Assembly: GCF_021216675.1 (NCBI RefSeq)
Contig: NZ_CP086120.1
Location: forward strand, 1,240,001-1,304,000
Source of the DNA: Streptomyces gobiensis
GTDB taxonomy: Bacteria; Actinomycetota; Actinomycetes; Streptomycetales; Streptomycetaceae
Direction: 5' to 3'
Length of the DNA: 64,000 nt
Shown: one piece after another, positions 18,439 through 27,117 of the stretch
How the letters are laid out: the number at the start of each line of letters is the position of its first letter
How positions within the stretch are numbered: the first letter of the stretch is position 1
Position numbers and translations under genes: made by a program
Notes under the pieces: generated by a model
Databases searched by the model: none
Told to the model about the DNA's origin: nothing
Seen by the model: the letters and a program-made list of their open reading frames with translations, nothing else

Positions 18439-19077
18439 ATGGGCGTGAAGAGGAGCCGAGACGCGCGGGTCCGGCGATACTGGGATCGCGATGCGCCCTG
18501 GTACGACGGCTGCATGCGCCCGTACGACCGGCTGCTGGTCGGCAACGGCCGGTCGTGGGCGTGCTCGCAGGCGAGCGGCAGGGTCCTGGAGGTGGCCGTG
18601 GGCACCGGACGGAACCTGCCCCACTACCCGGTCGGGACCGAGGTGATCGGCATCGACCTGTCCCCGCGGATGCTGGAGCGCGCCCGGCCGCGCGCAGCCA
18701 CCTCCGCAACGGCGGTGACGTTGGTGGAGGGAGCGGCCGCGGCTCTGCCGTTCCCGGATGCCTGCTTCGACACGGTGGTGTGCGTGCTGGCGCTGTGCTG
18801 TATGTCCGACGACCGGGCGGCGGTGAGGGAGATGCACCGGGTGCTGCGGCCGGGCGGGCATCTGCTGCTGCTCGATCACATTCCCAGCACCAGCTTCCCG
18901 GTGCGTGTCCTCCAGCGTCTGGCCGTACCTGTGCTGAGGCGCCTTTCCAGCTACTACCACCTGTGCAGGCCACTGCTCCTGGTCGAGCGGACGGGGTTCA
19001 CCGTGATCCGCCGGGAGCGGTACTGCCTGGGCATGGTCGAGCGCCTCGTAGTGGTCAAGGAACCCGCACGCGCTTGA
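18439..19077 (+). CDS. Class I SAM-dependent methyltransferase
   Basis: A 212-residue UbiE-type methyltransferase: RYWDRDAPWYDGCMRPYDRLL at the start, SAM motif VLEVAVGTGRNLPHYP, EVIGIDLSPRML, LPFPDACFDTVVCVLALCCM and LRPGGHLLLLDH. ATG 18439 has GGAGG about ten bases before it. It resembles the BlaI-controlled methyltransferase in order of motifs but not closely in sequence, so they are separate family members. The CVLALCCM motif has three Cys in a short span. Substrate unknown. Confidence 0.85.
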   Translation: MGVKRSRDARVRRYWDRDAPWYDGCMRPYDRLLVGNGRSWACSQASGRVLEVAVGTGRNLPHYPVGTEVIGIDLSPRMLERARPRAATSATAVTLVEGAAAALPFPDACFDTVVCVLALCCMSDDRAAVREMHRVLRPGGHLLLLDHIPSTSFPVRVLQRLAVPVLRRLSSYYHLCRPLLLVERTGFTVIRRERYCLGMVERLVVVKEPARA

Positions 19078-19184
19078 CCGGCGCACCGCGCCCGGATGAA
19101 CCGTAACCCGTCGGCGTACCGCAGCACACCCGGCCCGGCGTCCGGAGCCGGATTCCTCAGTCATCCCGGCATTCGCCTCGTCGC

Positions 19185-20426
19185 TCAGTTCAGCGCGCTG
19201 CCTGCCTTCCAGGTCGCCCAGTCGACGTTCCAGTCCCCGTAGCCGTTGTTGACCGCGACGGTGTCCTCGGCGGAGTTGACGACGGTGACGGGGTCGCCGA
19301 GCCGGACGCGGTCGTAGAACCACTTGGCGTCCTTGGTGCTCATGCCGATGCAGCCGTGGCTGGCGTTGACCTTGCCGAACAGGCCCTCGTTCCACGGCGC
19401 GGCGTGGGCGTAGGTGCCGGAGGGGGTGAGCTGGACGTCCCACTTGACCTCGCCGATGTCGTACGCCTCGGGACCGAATATGCCGACCGTGCGGGAGTCC
19501 ATCCGGAGGGTGGGCACCTTGCTGAGCACCACCATGGTGCCGCTCCAGGTGTCGAAGCCCTTTTTTCCGTTGGAGACTGGCAGGGTCCTGACCACGGTGC
19601 CGTTCTCGGCGACGGTCATGGCCTTCTTCTCCACATCGACGGTGCTGACGACCGACTTGCCTATCGTGAAGTTGACTACCCGCTGCTGGGTTCCCAGCAT
19701 CCCCTTGCCCGCGTCCACGCCGGACAGCGACATCCGCAAGGTGACCTTGGTGCCGGGCTTCCAGAACTCCTTGGGCCGGTAGTCGATCCGGTCCTTGCCG
19801 TTGCGATCCTTCATCCAGCTCCATGCCCCTTCGACAGCAGGGGTAGCGGTGACGGTGAGCCCGCGCTCGACGGCCGCCTTGTTCTCGATGGGCCTGTTGA
19901 AGGTGACGGACACCGGCATGGCGACGCCGACCGTGGTGCCCTTGTTCGGGCTGTACTCGCCGACGAAGGTGTCCTGTGCCGCAGCGGTGGTGATGGTGCT
20001 GCGCTTGGATATCTGCTTGCCGTCCGGACCTTCGGCCCGTGCGAGCACCGTGTACTGCGTGCCGGGGGCGAGCAGGGCGGAGGAGGTCCACGTGCTCTTG
20101 TCCTTCGACAGCGAGCCGGCGAAGGCGTCGGTGTCAGGGGCGCTCACTGTCACCTTGGAGAGCTTTCCGCCGCTGGTGCGGACGTTGATTTTACTGCCCG
20201 GGGCAGCGGGGGCGCCGCCCGAGTCCGGTTTCACGCTGATCACGACGGGTTCGGCCTTAACTGCCGCCGCGTTGTTCGATGTATCGCGTCCCGCCTTCGC
20301 GGCTCCTGTGCCACCGCAGGCCACGAGGGTTACGGCGGCGATCGCGGCCAGCGCGGCGGCTTGGACTGGGGTCCGGCGAGCGCCCCATCTCGCGGCGCCG
20401 AGACGCCCCACCAGCTCCAGTCGCAT
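19185..20426 (-). CDS. L,D-transpeptidase with Ig-like domains (lipoprotein)
   Basis: A 413-residue lipoprotein (lipobox LVAC) with two Ig-like domains (about residues 45-260), as in mycobacterial LdtMt2-type enzymes, and a C-terminal YkuD catalytic domain. The active-site motif is SHGCIGMS near residue 355, with HAAPWNEG upstream. It makes 3-3 crosslinks in peptidoglycan outside the membrane. The start at ATG 20426 follows GGAGGG. Dyad copy 3 lies 26 bases upstream of it, in the divergent region shared with the TlpA-ResB-CcsB operon. Confidence 0.93.
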   Translation of the reverse strand: MRLELVGRLGAARWGARRTPVQAAALAAIAAVTLVACGGTGAAKAGRDTSNNAAAVKAEPVVISVKPDSGGAPAAPGSKINVRTSGGKLSKVTVSAPDTDAFAGSLSKDKSTWTSSALLAPGTQYTVLARAEGPDGKQISKRSTITTAAAQDTFVGEYSPNKGTTVGVAMPVSVTFNRPIENKAAVERGLTVTATPAVEGAWSWMKDRNGKDRIDYRPKEFWKPGTKVTLRMSLSGVDAGKGMLGTQQRVVNFTIGKSVVSTVDVEKKAMTVAENGTVVRTLPVSNGKKGFDTWSGTMVVLSKVPTLRMDSRTVGIFGPEAYDIGEVKWDVQLTPSGTYAHAAPWNEGLFGKVNASHGCIGMSTKDAKWFYDRVRLGDPVTVVNSAEDTVAVNNGYGDWNVDWATWKAGSALN

Positions 20427-20451
20427 GAGCGGACCCTCCGTAGATAGAACT

Positions 20452-20466
20452 TCTAAGCTCTTTAGG
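20452..20466. promoter_or_regulatory. Redox-block dyad, copy 3 (TCTAAG-CTC-TTTAGG)
   Basis: The dyad is 26 bases upstream of the L,D-transpeptidase ATG, overlapping the likely promoter or transcript start. It agrees with copies 1, 2 and 4 in the six-base arms and the three-base spacing. Confidence 0.62.
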
Positions 20467-20584
20467 TGGTGACGACAGTAGCGGGCCGGTGGTTCCCCCG
20501 TCTCCGCCTGGCGGAGGGCGCACCCCGCGTCCGGGGGTGGTAGGGCCGGGGCCCGACGCTCATGGCACACTCTCCTCCATGTCT

Positions 20585-20599
20585 CCTAAGGAGTTTCGG
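20585..20599. promoter_or_regulatory. Redox-block dyad, copy 4 (CCTAAG-GAG-TTTCGG)
   Basis: It ends ten bases before GTG 20609 of the TlpA-like gene and is embedded in a perfect CTCCTAAGGAG palindrome. Because it overlaps the ribosome-site region, binding here could block transcription start. An ATG at 20579 would place it inside the coding region. Confidence 0.55.
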
Positions 20600-20608
20600 A
20601 GGAGTGTG

Positions 20609-21235
20609 GTGTGGCCGACAGGCACAGGCCTGCGCAGTCGCCGATACGTGCTTGTGGCCGCCGCGGCGCTGCTGCTCGCCGGGTGTACATCGGCGACAGG
20701 CTCTGGCCCGGACGGTTCCTCCGGCACGGGCAGCGCCTCCGGCGCCTCGTCGGGGTTCCCCGCGGGTACCGGGGAGATCACCGCGATTCCGGCCGGGCGG
20801 CGCGCCGCGGCCCCGGACATCTCCGGCAAGGACCTGGACGGCCAGCCGCTGCGGCTGTCTAACTACCGCGGGTCGGTGATCCTGCTGAACGTGTGGGGCT
20901 CCTGGTGCGAGCCGTGCAAGAGGGAAGCCCCGCACCTCAAGCGGGCCTTCGACAAGACCAAAGGCGACGACGTGCAGTTCCTCGGCATCAACACCCGCGA
21001 TATGTCGGCCGCCCCAGCCAAAGAGTTCGAACGAACCTACGGCATCACCTACCCCAGCTTCTACGACCCCCGAGGAAAGCTGGTGCTGCGCTTTAAGGGG
21101 CATCTGCTGCCGCAGGCGATCCCCTCCACAGTGGTGATCGACCGCCAAGGGCGCATCGCGGTCCGGGCGCTCAAGGCACTCACCGAGCGGGAGATCCTCG
21201 GCATGCTGACCCCCGTCATCGCAGAAGGCCGGTGA
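20609..21235 (+). CDS. TlpA/ResA-like thiol-disulfide lipoprotein
   Basis: A 208-residue lipoprotein (LLLAGC lipobox) with a thioredoxin fold: LNVWGSWCEPCKREAPHLKRAF holds the CxxC pair, QFLGINTRDMSAAPAKEF follows, and QAIPSTVVIDRQGR is the cis-Pro region. GGAGG at 20598-20602 fits GTG 20609 best; ATG 20579 and an earlier frame extension are possible. It is the ResA partner of the ResB-CcsB pair, with a four-base overlap into ResB. It is a close paralogue of the lipoprotein at 12075. Confidence 0.92.
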   Translation: MWPTGTGLRSRRYVLVAAAALLLAGCTSATGSGPDGSSGTGSASGASSGFPAGTGEITAIPAGRRAAAPDISGKDLDGQPLRLSNYRGSVILLNVWGSWCEPCKREAPHLKRAFDKTKGDDVQFLGINTRDMSAAPAKEFERTYGITYPSFYDPRGKLVLRFKGHLLPQAIPSTVVIDRQGRIAVRALKALTEREILGMLTPVIAEGR

Positions 21236-22980
21236 ACCGCGTGCCCACGCACAGCTCGACCCGCACGGGCACCGACCACCCCGAGGGTGGCCCACGCTCC
21301 CCGGAGAGTCCCGTCGAGACACCGCAAGATACGCCCAGAGACATGTCCACTGCCCCCCGGGACGATGCCGAACGCCCGCTCGGCACCCGGCTCGGCCCAC
21401 TCGGGTGGCTGCGCTGGACCTGGCGCACCCTCACCTCGATGCGCACCGCGCTGATCCTGCTCCTGCTGCTGAGCCTCGCCGCGATCCCCGGCTCTCTGGT
21501 CCCGCAGGACTCCGGCCAGCCGTCCGAAGCCGCCGCGTTCCGCGCCGACCACCCCACCCTCACACCCGTCTACGAGAAGCTGGGGCTGTTCGACGTCTAC
21601 GCATCCCCCTGGTTCGCCGCGGTCTACCTGCTGCTGTTCCTCTCACTGGGAGGCTGCATCCTGCCGCGCTGCCTGCAGTTCGCCAGAACATTGCGGGCCA
21701 GGCCGCCGACCCCTCCCCGCCGACTGGACCGCATGCCGGAACACACCCGGTGGACCAGTCCCACCTCCCCCGACGAGGCCCTGGAGGCAGCCCGCCGCGC
21801 CCTACGCCGACGACGCTTCCGGCTGCGTATGGAGAAGGCCGGCGCCGGTGGGTCCGGGGGCGCGGTGTCGGGCGAGAAGGGCTACCTCCGCGAGGCGGGC
21901 AACCTGCTGTTCCACCTCGCCCTGTTCGGGCTCCTGGTGGCCCTGGCCGTCGGCGGGCTGTTCGGTTCGACCGGCCAGGTGCTCGTCGTGGAGGGCGACA
22001 GCTTCACCAACGCACGCACCCAGTACGACGACTTCCAGCCGGCCAAGCTGGACTCCTCGGACGAGCTCCCTGCCTTCAGCTTCCGCCTGGAGGAGTTCAC
22101 CGGCAAGTACCAGCTCAGCGGACCGCAACGCGGCACTCCGACCTTCTTCCAGGCCCGTGTGCGGGCCAGCAAGACCGTGGGCGGCCCCGAGCGCGAGGTC
22201 ACCATCCGGGTGAACGACCCTATGGAGGTCGGCGGGTCCAAGGTCTACCTGGTCGGTCACGGCTACGCGCCCGTGGTGACGGTACGTGACGGAAAGGGTG
22301 ACGTCGCCTGGTCCGGGCCGGTGCCCTTCCTCCCACAGGACGCCTTCGTCCGATCCACCGGAGTGGTCAAGGTCCCCGACGCGCGGGACCACGACGGCAA
22401 GCCCACCCAGCTCGGCTTCACCGGACTGTTCCTGCCCACCGTCAATCTCTCCGCAGACGGCTGGTCCTCCGTCTATCCCGGAGCCGCCAACCCGGCCCTC
22501 GTGCTCACCGCCTACCACGGCGACCTCGGCATGGAATCGGACTTCGGGCAGAGCGTCTACCAACTCGACACCAGCCGGATGACCCAGTTCACCAAGAAGG
22601 ACGGATCTCCCTTCGCCAAGGGTCTCCGCCCCGGCGACAAGATGACCCTGCCTGACGGTGCCGGCTCACTCACCTTCGACGGGCTCAAGGAGTGGGCCAG
22701 CTTCCAGGTGGCCACCAACCCCAGCAACGGCACCGCCCTGTGGAGCTCGATCGCCGCCGGCCTGGGCCTGACCGCCTCGCTGTTCATCCGCCGACGCCGC
22801 CTGTGGATCCGCATCCGTCCCGCCTCCGGTTCGGGCAGCCAGATCGAGGTCGCCGGCCTGGAGCGGACCGCATCCGCTCAGCTCGCCAAGGAAGTCGCGC
22901 ACCTCACCGCCGAACTGCGCCGCGCGCTCCCACCAACCGACTCCGCTACGCCGCAACCGCAGTATCAGGAGCATCCGTGA
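21232..22980 (+). CDS. resB: Cytochrome c biogenesis protein ResB (Ccs1)
   Basis: A 582-residue ResB/Ccs1 protein. Three N-terminal helices (TALILLLLLSLAAIPGSLVPQ; WFAAVYLLLFLSLGGCILPR; NLLFHLALFGLLVALAVGG) are followed by a large outside domain and a last helix near residue 510. The PGSLVPQ and SLGGCILPR motifs are characteristic. With CcsB it forms the system II haem-lyase that attaches haem to c-type apocytochromes. GTG 21232 overlaps the ResA-like stop by four bases. Confidence 0.95.
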   Translation: MNRVPTHSSTRTGTDHPEGGPRSPESPVETPQDTPRDMSTAPRDDAERPLGTRLGPLGWLRWTWRTLTSMRTALILLLLLSLAAIPGSLVPQDSGQPSEAAAFRADHPTLTPVYEKLGLFDVYASPWFAAVYLLLFLSLGGCILPRCLQFARTLRARPPTPPRRLDRMPEHTRWTSPTSPDEALEAARRALRRRRFRLRMEKAGAGGSGGAVSGEKGYLREAGNLLFHLALFGLLVALAVGGLFGSTGQVLVVEGDSFTNARTQYDDFQPAKLDSSDELPAFSFRLEEFTGKYQLSGPQRGTPTFFQARVRASKTVGGPEREVTIRVNDPMEVGGSKVYLVGHGYAPVVTVRDGKGDVAWSGPVPFLPQDAFVRSTGVVKVPDARDHDGKPTQLGFTGLFLPTVNLSADGWSSVYPGAANPALVLTAYHGDLGMESDFGQSVYQLDTSRMTQFTKKDGSPFAKGLRPGDKMTLPDGAGSLTFDGLKEWASFQVATNPSNGTALWSSIAAGLGLTASLFIRRRRLWIRIRPASGSGSQIEVAGLERTASAQLAKEVAHLTAELRRALPPTDSATPQPQYQEHP

Positions 22981-24080
22981 ACCCGACGACCACCGCGGAC
23001 CAGACGCTGGCCCAGCTCAGCAACTGGCTGATCTACTCGGCGATCGCCGTCTACCTGCTGGCCTTCCTCGCCCACTGCGCCGAATGGGCCTTCGGCAGCC
23101 GCAGCCGCATCGTCCGGCTTTCCGCAGCAACCGACACCGGCCCCGCCGCCCGCACGGCAGCCGAGAACCGTACGAGCCCCTTTGCCCGCGCGGCGGCAAG
23201 CACCGCGGTGCTGACCCGGCCCGCCGACACGGAGAAGACTGCGGGCACGTCCGGCCCACCGGGTCCGGCGCCAGCTGCAGACGACCCCGACGCTGCGGAC
23301 AGCGACCCGCGGTCTGATCTCCTCGGCCGGATCGGGGTCTCCCTGGCCACCCTCGCCTTCCTGCTCCACCTGGCCTCCGTGGTTACCCGCGCCTGGTCGG
23401 TGAGCCGGCCTCCGTGGGGCAACATGTACGAGTTCTCCACCGCCTTCGCCCTGGCCGCCACCGGCACCTACCTCGGCCTGCTCGCCGCCCGCAAACAGGT
23501 GCGCTGGCTCGGCCTGCCCGTCACCTTCTCCGTCCTGCTCACTCTCGGCCTCGCGGTCACCGTGCTGTACGTGGAATCCGCCCAGCTCGTCCCCGCCCTG
23601 GACTCCTACTGGCTGTGGATCCACGTCTCCGCCGCCATCATCTCCGGCGGAGCCTTCCACACCGCGGCCGTGGCCACGCTCCTCTACCTGGCCCGGGCCC
23701 GCTGGGAGGCGGCCGTGGCGGACGGCCGGGGTCAGGGACGATTCGCCGCGCTGTGGCGACGGCTGCCGGCTGCCGAACGCCTGGACACCCTGTCCTACCG
23801 GCTCAACGCGCTGGTCTTCCCGCTGTGGACCTTCTCCGTCATCGCCGGAGCGGTGTGGGCCGAGGCCGCCTGGGGCCGCTACTGGGGCTGGGACCCCAAG
23901 GAGACCTGGGCCTTCATCACCTGGGTCGCCTACGCCGCCTACCTCCACGCCCGCGTCACCGCCGGCTGGAAGGGCCGCCGCGCCGCATACCTCGGCCTGA
24001 TCGCCTTCGCCACCTTCGTCTTCAACTACTACGGCGTCAACATCTTCATCACCGGGCTGCACTCCTATGCCGGCATCTGA
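22977..24080 (+). CDS. ccsB: Cytochrome c biogenesis protein CcsB (CcsA/ResC family)
   Basis: A 367-residue haem-handling membrane protein. The tryptophan-rich WWD-type motif appears as WGRYWGWDPKETWAFITW, flanked by helices with His residues (HLASVV, WIHVSAAIISGGAFH), and the end NYYGVNIFITGLHSYAGI is diagnostic. A polar linker of about 60 residues after the first helix is unusual but seen in actinobacteria. GTG 22977 overlaps the ResB stop. ResA-like, ResB and CcsB thus form one coupled operon. Confidence 0.95.
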   Translation: MNPTTTADQTLAQLSNWLIYSAIAVYLLAFLAHCAEWAFGSRSRIVRLSAATDTGPAARTAAENRTSPFARAAASTAVLTRPADTEKTAGTSGPPGPAPAADDPDAADSDPRSDLLGRIGVSLATLAFLLHLASVVTRAWSVSRPPWGNMYEFSTAFALAATGTYLGLLAARKQVRWLGLPVTFSVLLTLGLAVTVLYVESAQLVPALDSYWLWIHVSAAIISGGAFHTAAVATLLYLARARWEAAVADGRGQGRFAALWRRLPAAERLDTLSYRLNALVFPLWTFSVIAGAVWAEAAWGRYWGWDPKETWAFITWVAYAAYLHARVTAGWKGRRAAYLGLIAFATFVFNYYGVNIFITGLHSYAGI

Positions 24081-24257
24081 CCCCACGCCGACCGAGCCCG
24101 CGCCCGCGCCGTCGATTCACAGTCCGCCGTACCCCAGCCGGGTGCCGACGCGGCGCGGCACCCGTCACACGTCGGTCGGTTGGTCGATCGAAGGGGAAGT
24201 CCTGTGAGAGCAGGCGGGTTTCTACCGTGAGCGAACCTGACGGAAGGGAAGTCCGCG

Positions 24258-25160
24258 GTGCGCGAAGTGCCCGGGATTGAAGAGGAACAGGCCGCGGGCG
24301 GGGGACGGGGGACATCCGTTCGGACCCCGTCCCCCGAGTCGCTGCCGGTCTCGGGCGACGAGACCGTCGTGCTGCGCCAGATCACCCCGACAGCGCCCAG
24401 GCCGCCCGGCGAAGGCCGGGCGGCGCGGCGCAGGGCGGCAGCGGCGCGGGCGGCGAGGGCCCGCAGGAAGAGCGCCTCGTCAGTCGTCAGCACACTCATC
24501 GGTGAGCTCTTCATCACCGTCGGCGTCGTGCTTCTGCTCTTCGTCACCCACCAACTGTGGTGGACGAACGTGCAGGGCAGCCAGCAGGCCAAGGGCGCGA
24601 CGAGCCGCCTGGAGGAGGAGTGGGCGTCGGGCGGCGAAAAGCAGGAGCAGGAGCCCCGGACCGATGCCGTCTCCCCAGGCCAGGACTTTGCGATCATGTA
24701 TATGCCCAAGCTGGATGTCACGGTCCCCATTGCCGAGGGCGTCGAGAGGCCCAGCGTGCTGGACCGCGGCGTGGTCGGCCATTACGACGAGACCTCCGGG
24801 CTGAAGACGGCCATGCCCTGGGACAAAGAGGGCAACTTCGCGCTGGCCGGGCACCGCAACGGCCATGGTGAGCCGTTCCGTTACATCAACAAGCTGACGC
24901 CGGGCGACCCTATAGTCGTCGAGACTCAGAGCACCTACTACACCTACGAGGTGACCAGGCAACTGCCCTCGACGTCCCCGTCGAACGTCGATACGGTCAG
25001 CCCGGTGCCCCGGGAGTCGGGCTTCACCAAGCCGGGCCGCTACATCACGCTGACCACCTGCACCCCGGAGTTCACCTCCAAGTACCGTCTGATCGTCTGG
25101 GGCGAGCTGGTCGAGGAACGCCCGCGGAGCGAGGGCAAGCCGGACGCGATCGGCGGCTAG
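24258..25160 (+). CDS. Class E sortase
   Basis: A 300-residue protein with a polar, Arg/Ala-rich cytoplasmic start (about 75 residues), one helix (LFITVGVVLLLFVTHQLWWT) and a sortase domain: LAGHRNGHGEPF with catalytic His (about 198), and TLTTCTPEFTSKYRLIVWG with catalytic Cys (about 269) and Arg. Class E sortases of Streptomyces anchor LAXTG proteins such as chaplins. No LAXTG substrate is visible nearby. An in-frame GTG at 24204 is followed by a stop, so GTG 24258 is the start. Confidence 0.93.
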   Translation: MREVPGIEEEQAAGGGRGTSVRTPSPESLPVSGDETVVLRQITPTAPRPPGEGRAARRRAAAARAARARRKSASSVVSTLIGELFITVGVVLLLFVTHQLWWTNVQGSQQAKGATSRLEEEWASGGEKQEQEPRTDAVSPGQDFAIMYMPKLDVTVPIAEGVERPSVLDRGVVGHYDETSGLKTAMPWDKEGNFALAGHRNGHGEPFRYINKLTPGDPIVVETQSTYYTYEVTRQLPSTSPSNVDTVSPVPRESGFTKPGRYITLTTCTPEFTSKYRLIVWGELVEERPRSEGKPDAIGG

Positions 25161-25615
25161 CGGGGGTTCGCCCGCGCCCGGGCCGGCTCCCGTAGATCAT
25201 GCGCGATGCACGTCGGCTCCGCCATCACCTCCGGGTAGGCGGTGGCAGGATGAAGGACAGGCGGCCTCCACAACGGCCGCAGCTCGGCGCCCCGTGCCGT
25301 GGGCGGTGTCTTATTTCCGGGGCGTTTCCGTTGTGATGGTGCCCAGTGCCGGGCACCGGCTACCAGCCGGACAGCTTCGCCCGCTCCCATGGCGCAGGCG
25401 ACGGTGATCTCGATGACGACGCACGTCGGGTTGGGGCGCGGGGGTTTGTACCGTTCAGCGTCGGTCACGGAAGCCTGATCGTCAGCCTGCTCACCGCCGA
25501 CCACTCAGCCGCTGGTCGTCCTTAGCGCGCGGAGGCGGCATCGTCGGGTCGAGGAACAAGTCCCACAGCGCCTCTCTCCGCTCTCTGGCTCCGGATATCC
25601 GCCCAGATCGTCGAA
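25161..25615. other. Gene-poor stretch before the integrase remnant
   Basis: These 455 bases hold no coding region I can support. The part just before 25616 stays open in the integrase frame (reading RISAQIVEVAYRL), as expected if the recombinase gene lost its 5' half here. The junction between sortase flank and recombinase remnant lies somewhere in this stretch. Confidence 0.5.
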
Positions 25616-26473
25616 GTGGCATACCGGCTGTACGGCGAGGCCCCCAAGGCCAACAGTGTCCGGACCCTCAACCTGAGCCAGGAGTCAGCAGAGGTCCTGA
25701 CGCAGTGGCGCGCGAAGCAGAACAAGGCGCGCGAGGAGTGGTCCGGAGTAGAAGCCTGGGTCGACTCCGACCGGTTCTTCACGCACGAGAATGGCGAGGA
25801 GCTCCACCCCGACTGGGTGAGCCGACGCTTCAAGCGCCTGATTGAGCTATCCGGGCTACCTCCTGTCCGGCTGCATGATCTCCGGCACATCTCGGCCAGT
25901 CTGTCGCTGCTCCAGGGGAACGACATCAAGGTGGTCCAGGAGCGGCTGGGGCACAGCTCGCGCCAGATCACCTCGGACACCTACACCAGCGTCCTGCCAC
26001 AGCTCGCACGCCGCGAAGCCGAGTCCATCACGTCCGCGATTCCCCGCGATGTCTCCTACGACGTCCGCCAGCGGCTTGAGATCCCCTCCGACGCATTCCG
26101 CGACGACGTCGCCGTCATCTACGCCCACGGCGCCCGCTACAGCGGCAGCCGCTGGTCCATCGGTGTTAAGACCCGGCACGACGGGGACCTCCTCGGCGAG
26201 ATCAGGACGACCGGCCGCGGCCCGGAGCACGCGACCAACGCCGCGATCAAGTGGATACGGGACCACTGCGCGAGCGCAGGATTCGAGGTCTTTCGGGTGG
26301 ATAACCTGCATGACCAGTACCCGGAGGAGGAGCGGCCGTGCTTCACGCTGGTCCGTTTTTTCATCGACCGCGCGACGGGCACGGGTCTCGAAGGGTGGAG
26401 CCCCCGGCCGCCCGCACCCGATGACACCGAGGCGCACGAACAAGATCAAAAGTCGCGGGGGAAGGCCGCGTAA
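25616..26473 (+). pseudogene. Truncated tyrosine recombinase (integrase), C-terminal part
   Basis: The 285-residue frame holds the C-terminal half of a phage/ICE integrase: RLHDLRHISASLSLLQGNDIKVVQERLGHSS gives the HxxR box and LGH, and ITSDTYTSVLPQ the catalytic Tyr. The N-terminal SAM-like domain and first catalytic Arg are missing; the GTG at 25616 is only the first start in an already open frame. About 100 extra residues follow the Tyr (YDVRQRLEIPSDAFRDDVAV and on), unlike most integrases, which end soon after it. It ends 150 bases from the 3' end of a tRNA gene, the usual target of such enzymes. Confidence 0.8.
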
Positions 26474-26547
26474 GAGCCTCCGCGACCCGACCGGCGCCCT
26501 CCGGGCCCCTGTGTGTCCCCTGGATCTTGCTCCAGGCGGGTGAACGT

Positions 26548-26573
26548 GGGCCGCCACGCGTCCGTGGCGGCCC
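26548..26573. terminator. Perfect 11-bp hairpin between integrase remnant and tRNA
   Basis: GGGCCGCCACG pairs with CGTGGCGGCCC around CGTC. It can serve the plus-strand integrase remnant or the minus-strand tRNA transcript. Confidence 0.7.
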
Positions 26574-26624
26574 TCACCCTTGGATAGTCGCAGGTCAGAA
26601 CGTTTTTTCGACTGACCCGGAGGG

Positions 26625-26698
26625 TGGGGCGGGTGGGACTCGAACCCACGGCCGACGGATTATGAGTCCGCTGCTCTAACCGGCTGAGCTACCGCCCC
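26625..26698 (-). tRNA. tRNA with anticodon CAU (Met elongator or Ile2)
   Basis: Read on the minus strand: acceptor stem GGGGCGG pairs with CCGCCCC, D-arm TAGCTCAGCCGGTTAGAGC, anticodon loop CTCATAA, T-arm GGGTTCGAGTCCC, discriminator A; CCA is not encoded. The CAU anticodon fits elongator tRNA-Met or the lysidine-modified tRNA-Ile2. The GACTCATAATC loop region is shared by both, so I leave it open. It probably served as the attachment site for the neighbouring integrase. Confidence 0.95.
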
Positions 26699-26842
26699 GC
26701 AACGGCGCGTCGCGTACATCTGTGCGCGCCGTCTGCCGCAGCATAGCCGCTCATACGATCTGCCGCCCGCACGGGGCGGTGACGTGCGCAGGTGAGGACA
26801 TCGATCATGTCTGGATCGGTTCCCGTACGTGGGATACTCACC

Positions 26843-26868
26843 GAAAAAGGGCCCCCTCGGGGGCCCTT
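26843..26868 (-). terminator. Intrinsic terminator after tRNA-Asn
   Basis: On the minus strand an AAGGGCCCCC/GGGGGCCCTT hairpin is followed by a run of five T, ten bases downstream of the tRNA-Asn 3' end. This is a standard factor-independent terminator. Confidence 0.85.
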
Positions 26869-26877
26869 CACGTAACG

Positions 26878-26950
26878 CTCCCCCGACTGGACTCGAACCA
26901 GTAACCTGCCGGTTAACAGCCGGCTGCTCTGCCAATTGAGCTACAGGGGA
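26878..26950 (-). tRNA. tRNA-Asn (anticodon GTT)
   Basis: Read on the minus strand: acceptor TCCCCTG with CGGGGGA, D-arm TAGCTCAATTGGCAGAGC, anticodon stem-loop GCCGGCTGTTAACCGGC, T-arm CTGGTTCGAGTCCAG, discriminator G. The GTT anticodon reads Asn codons. It lies 179 bases from the CAU tRNA and is separated from it by a terminator. Confidence 0.96.
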
Positions 26951-27117
26951 CTGCTCTGCTCGGACCCGCCGTGCCGGTTCCCCGGGGGCGTTCCCTCGCT
27001 GCGAGCAATACATTAGCGCATGCCAGGGCGTGCGCCGAAATCGGTATTCGTGCCGGTGACCGAGCACCCCTGGAGCAGACTGAGGAACACCGACGGACAC
27101 GAGGGAAGGGCTGTCTC

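Noticed and set aside
17551..20091. 846-codon minus-strand frame
   Set aside because: It crosses three real genes in a frame of extreme Arg/Ala/Gly content; the lipoprotein, methyltransferase and L,D-transpeptidase explain the DNA.
25157..25504. 115-codon minus-strand frame in the gap before the integrase
   Set aside because: No recognisable domain, no ribosome site, mixed composition; left as non-coding.
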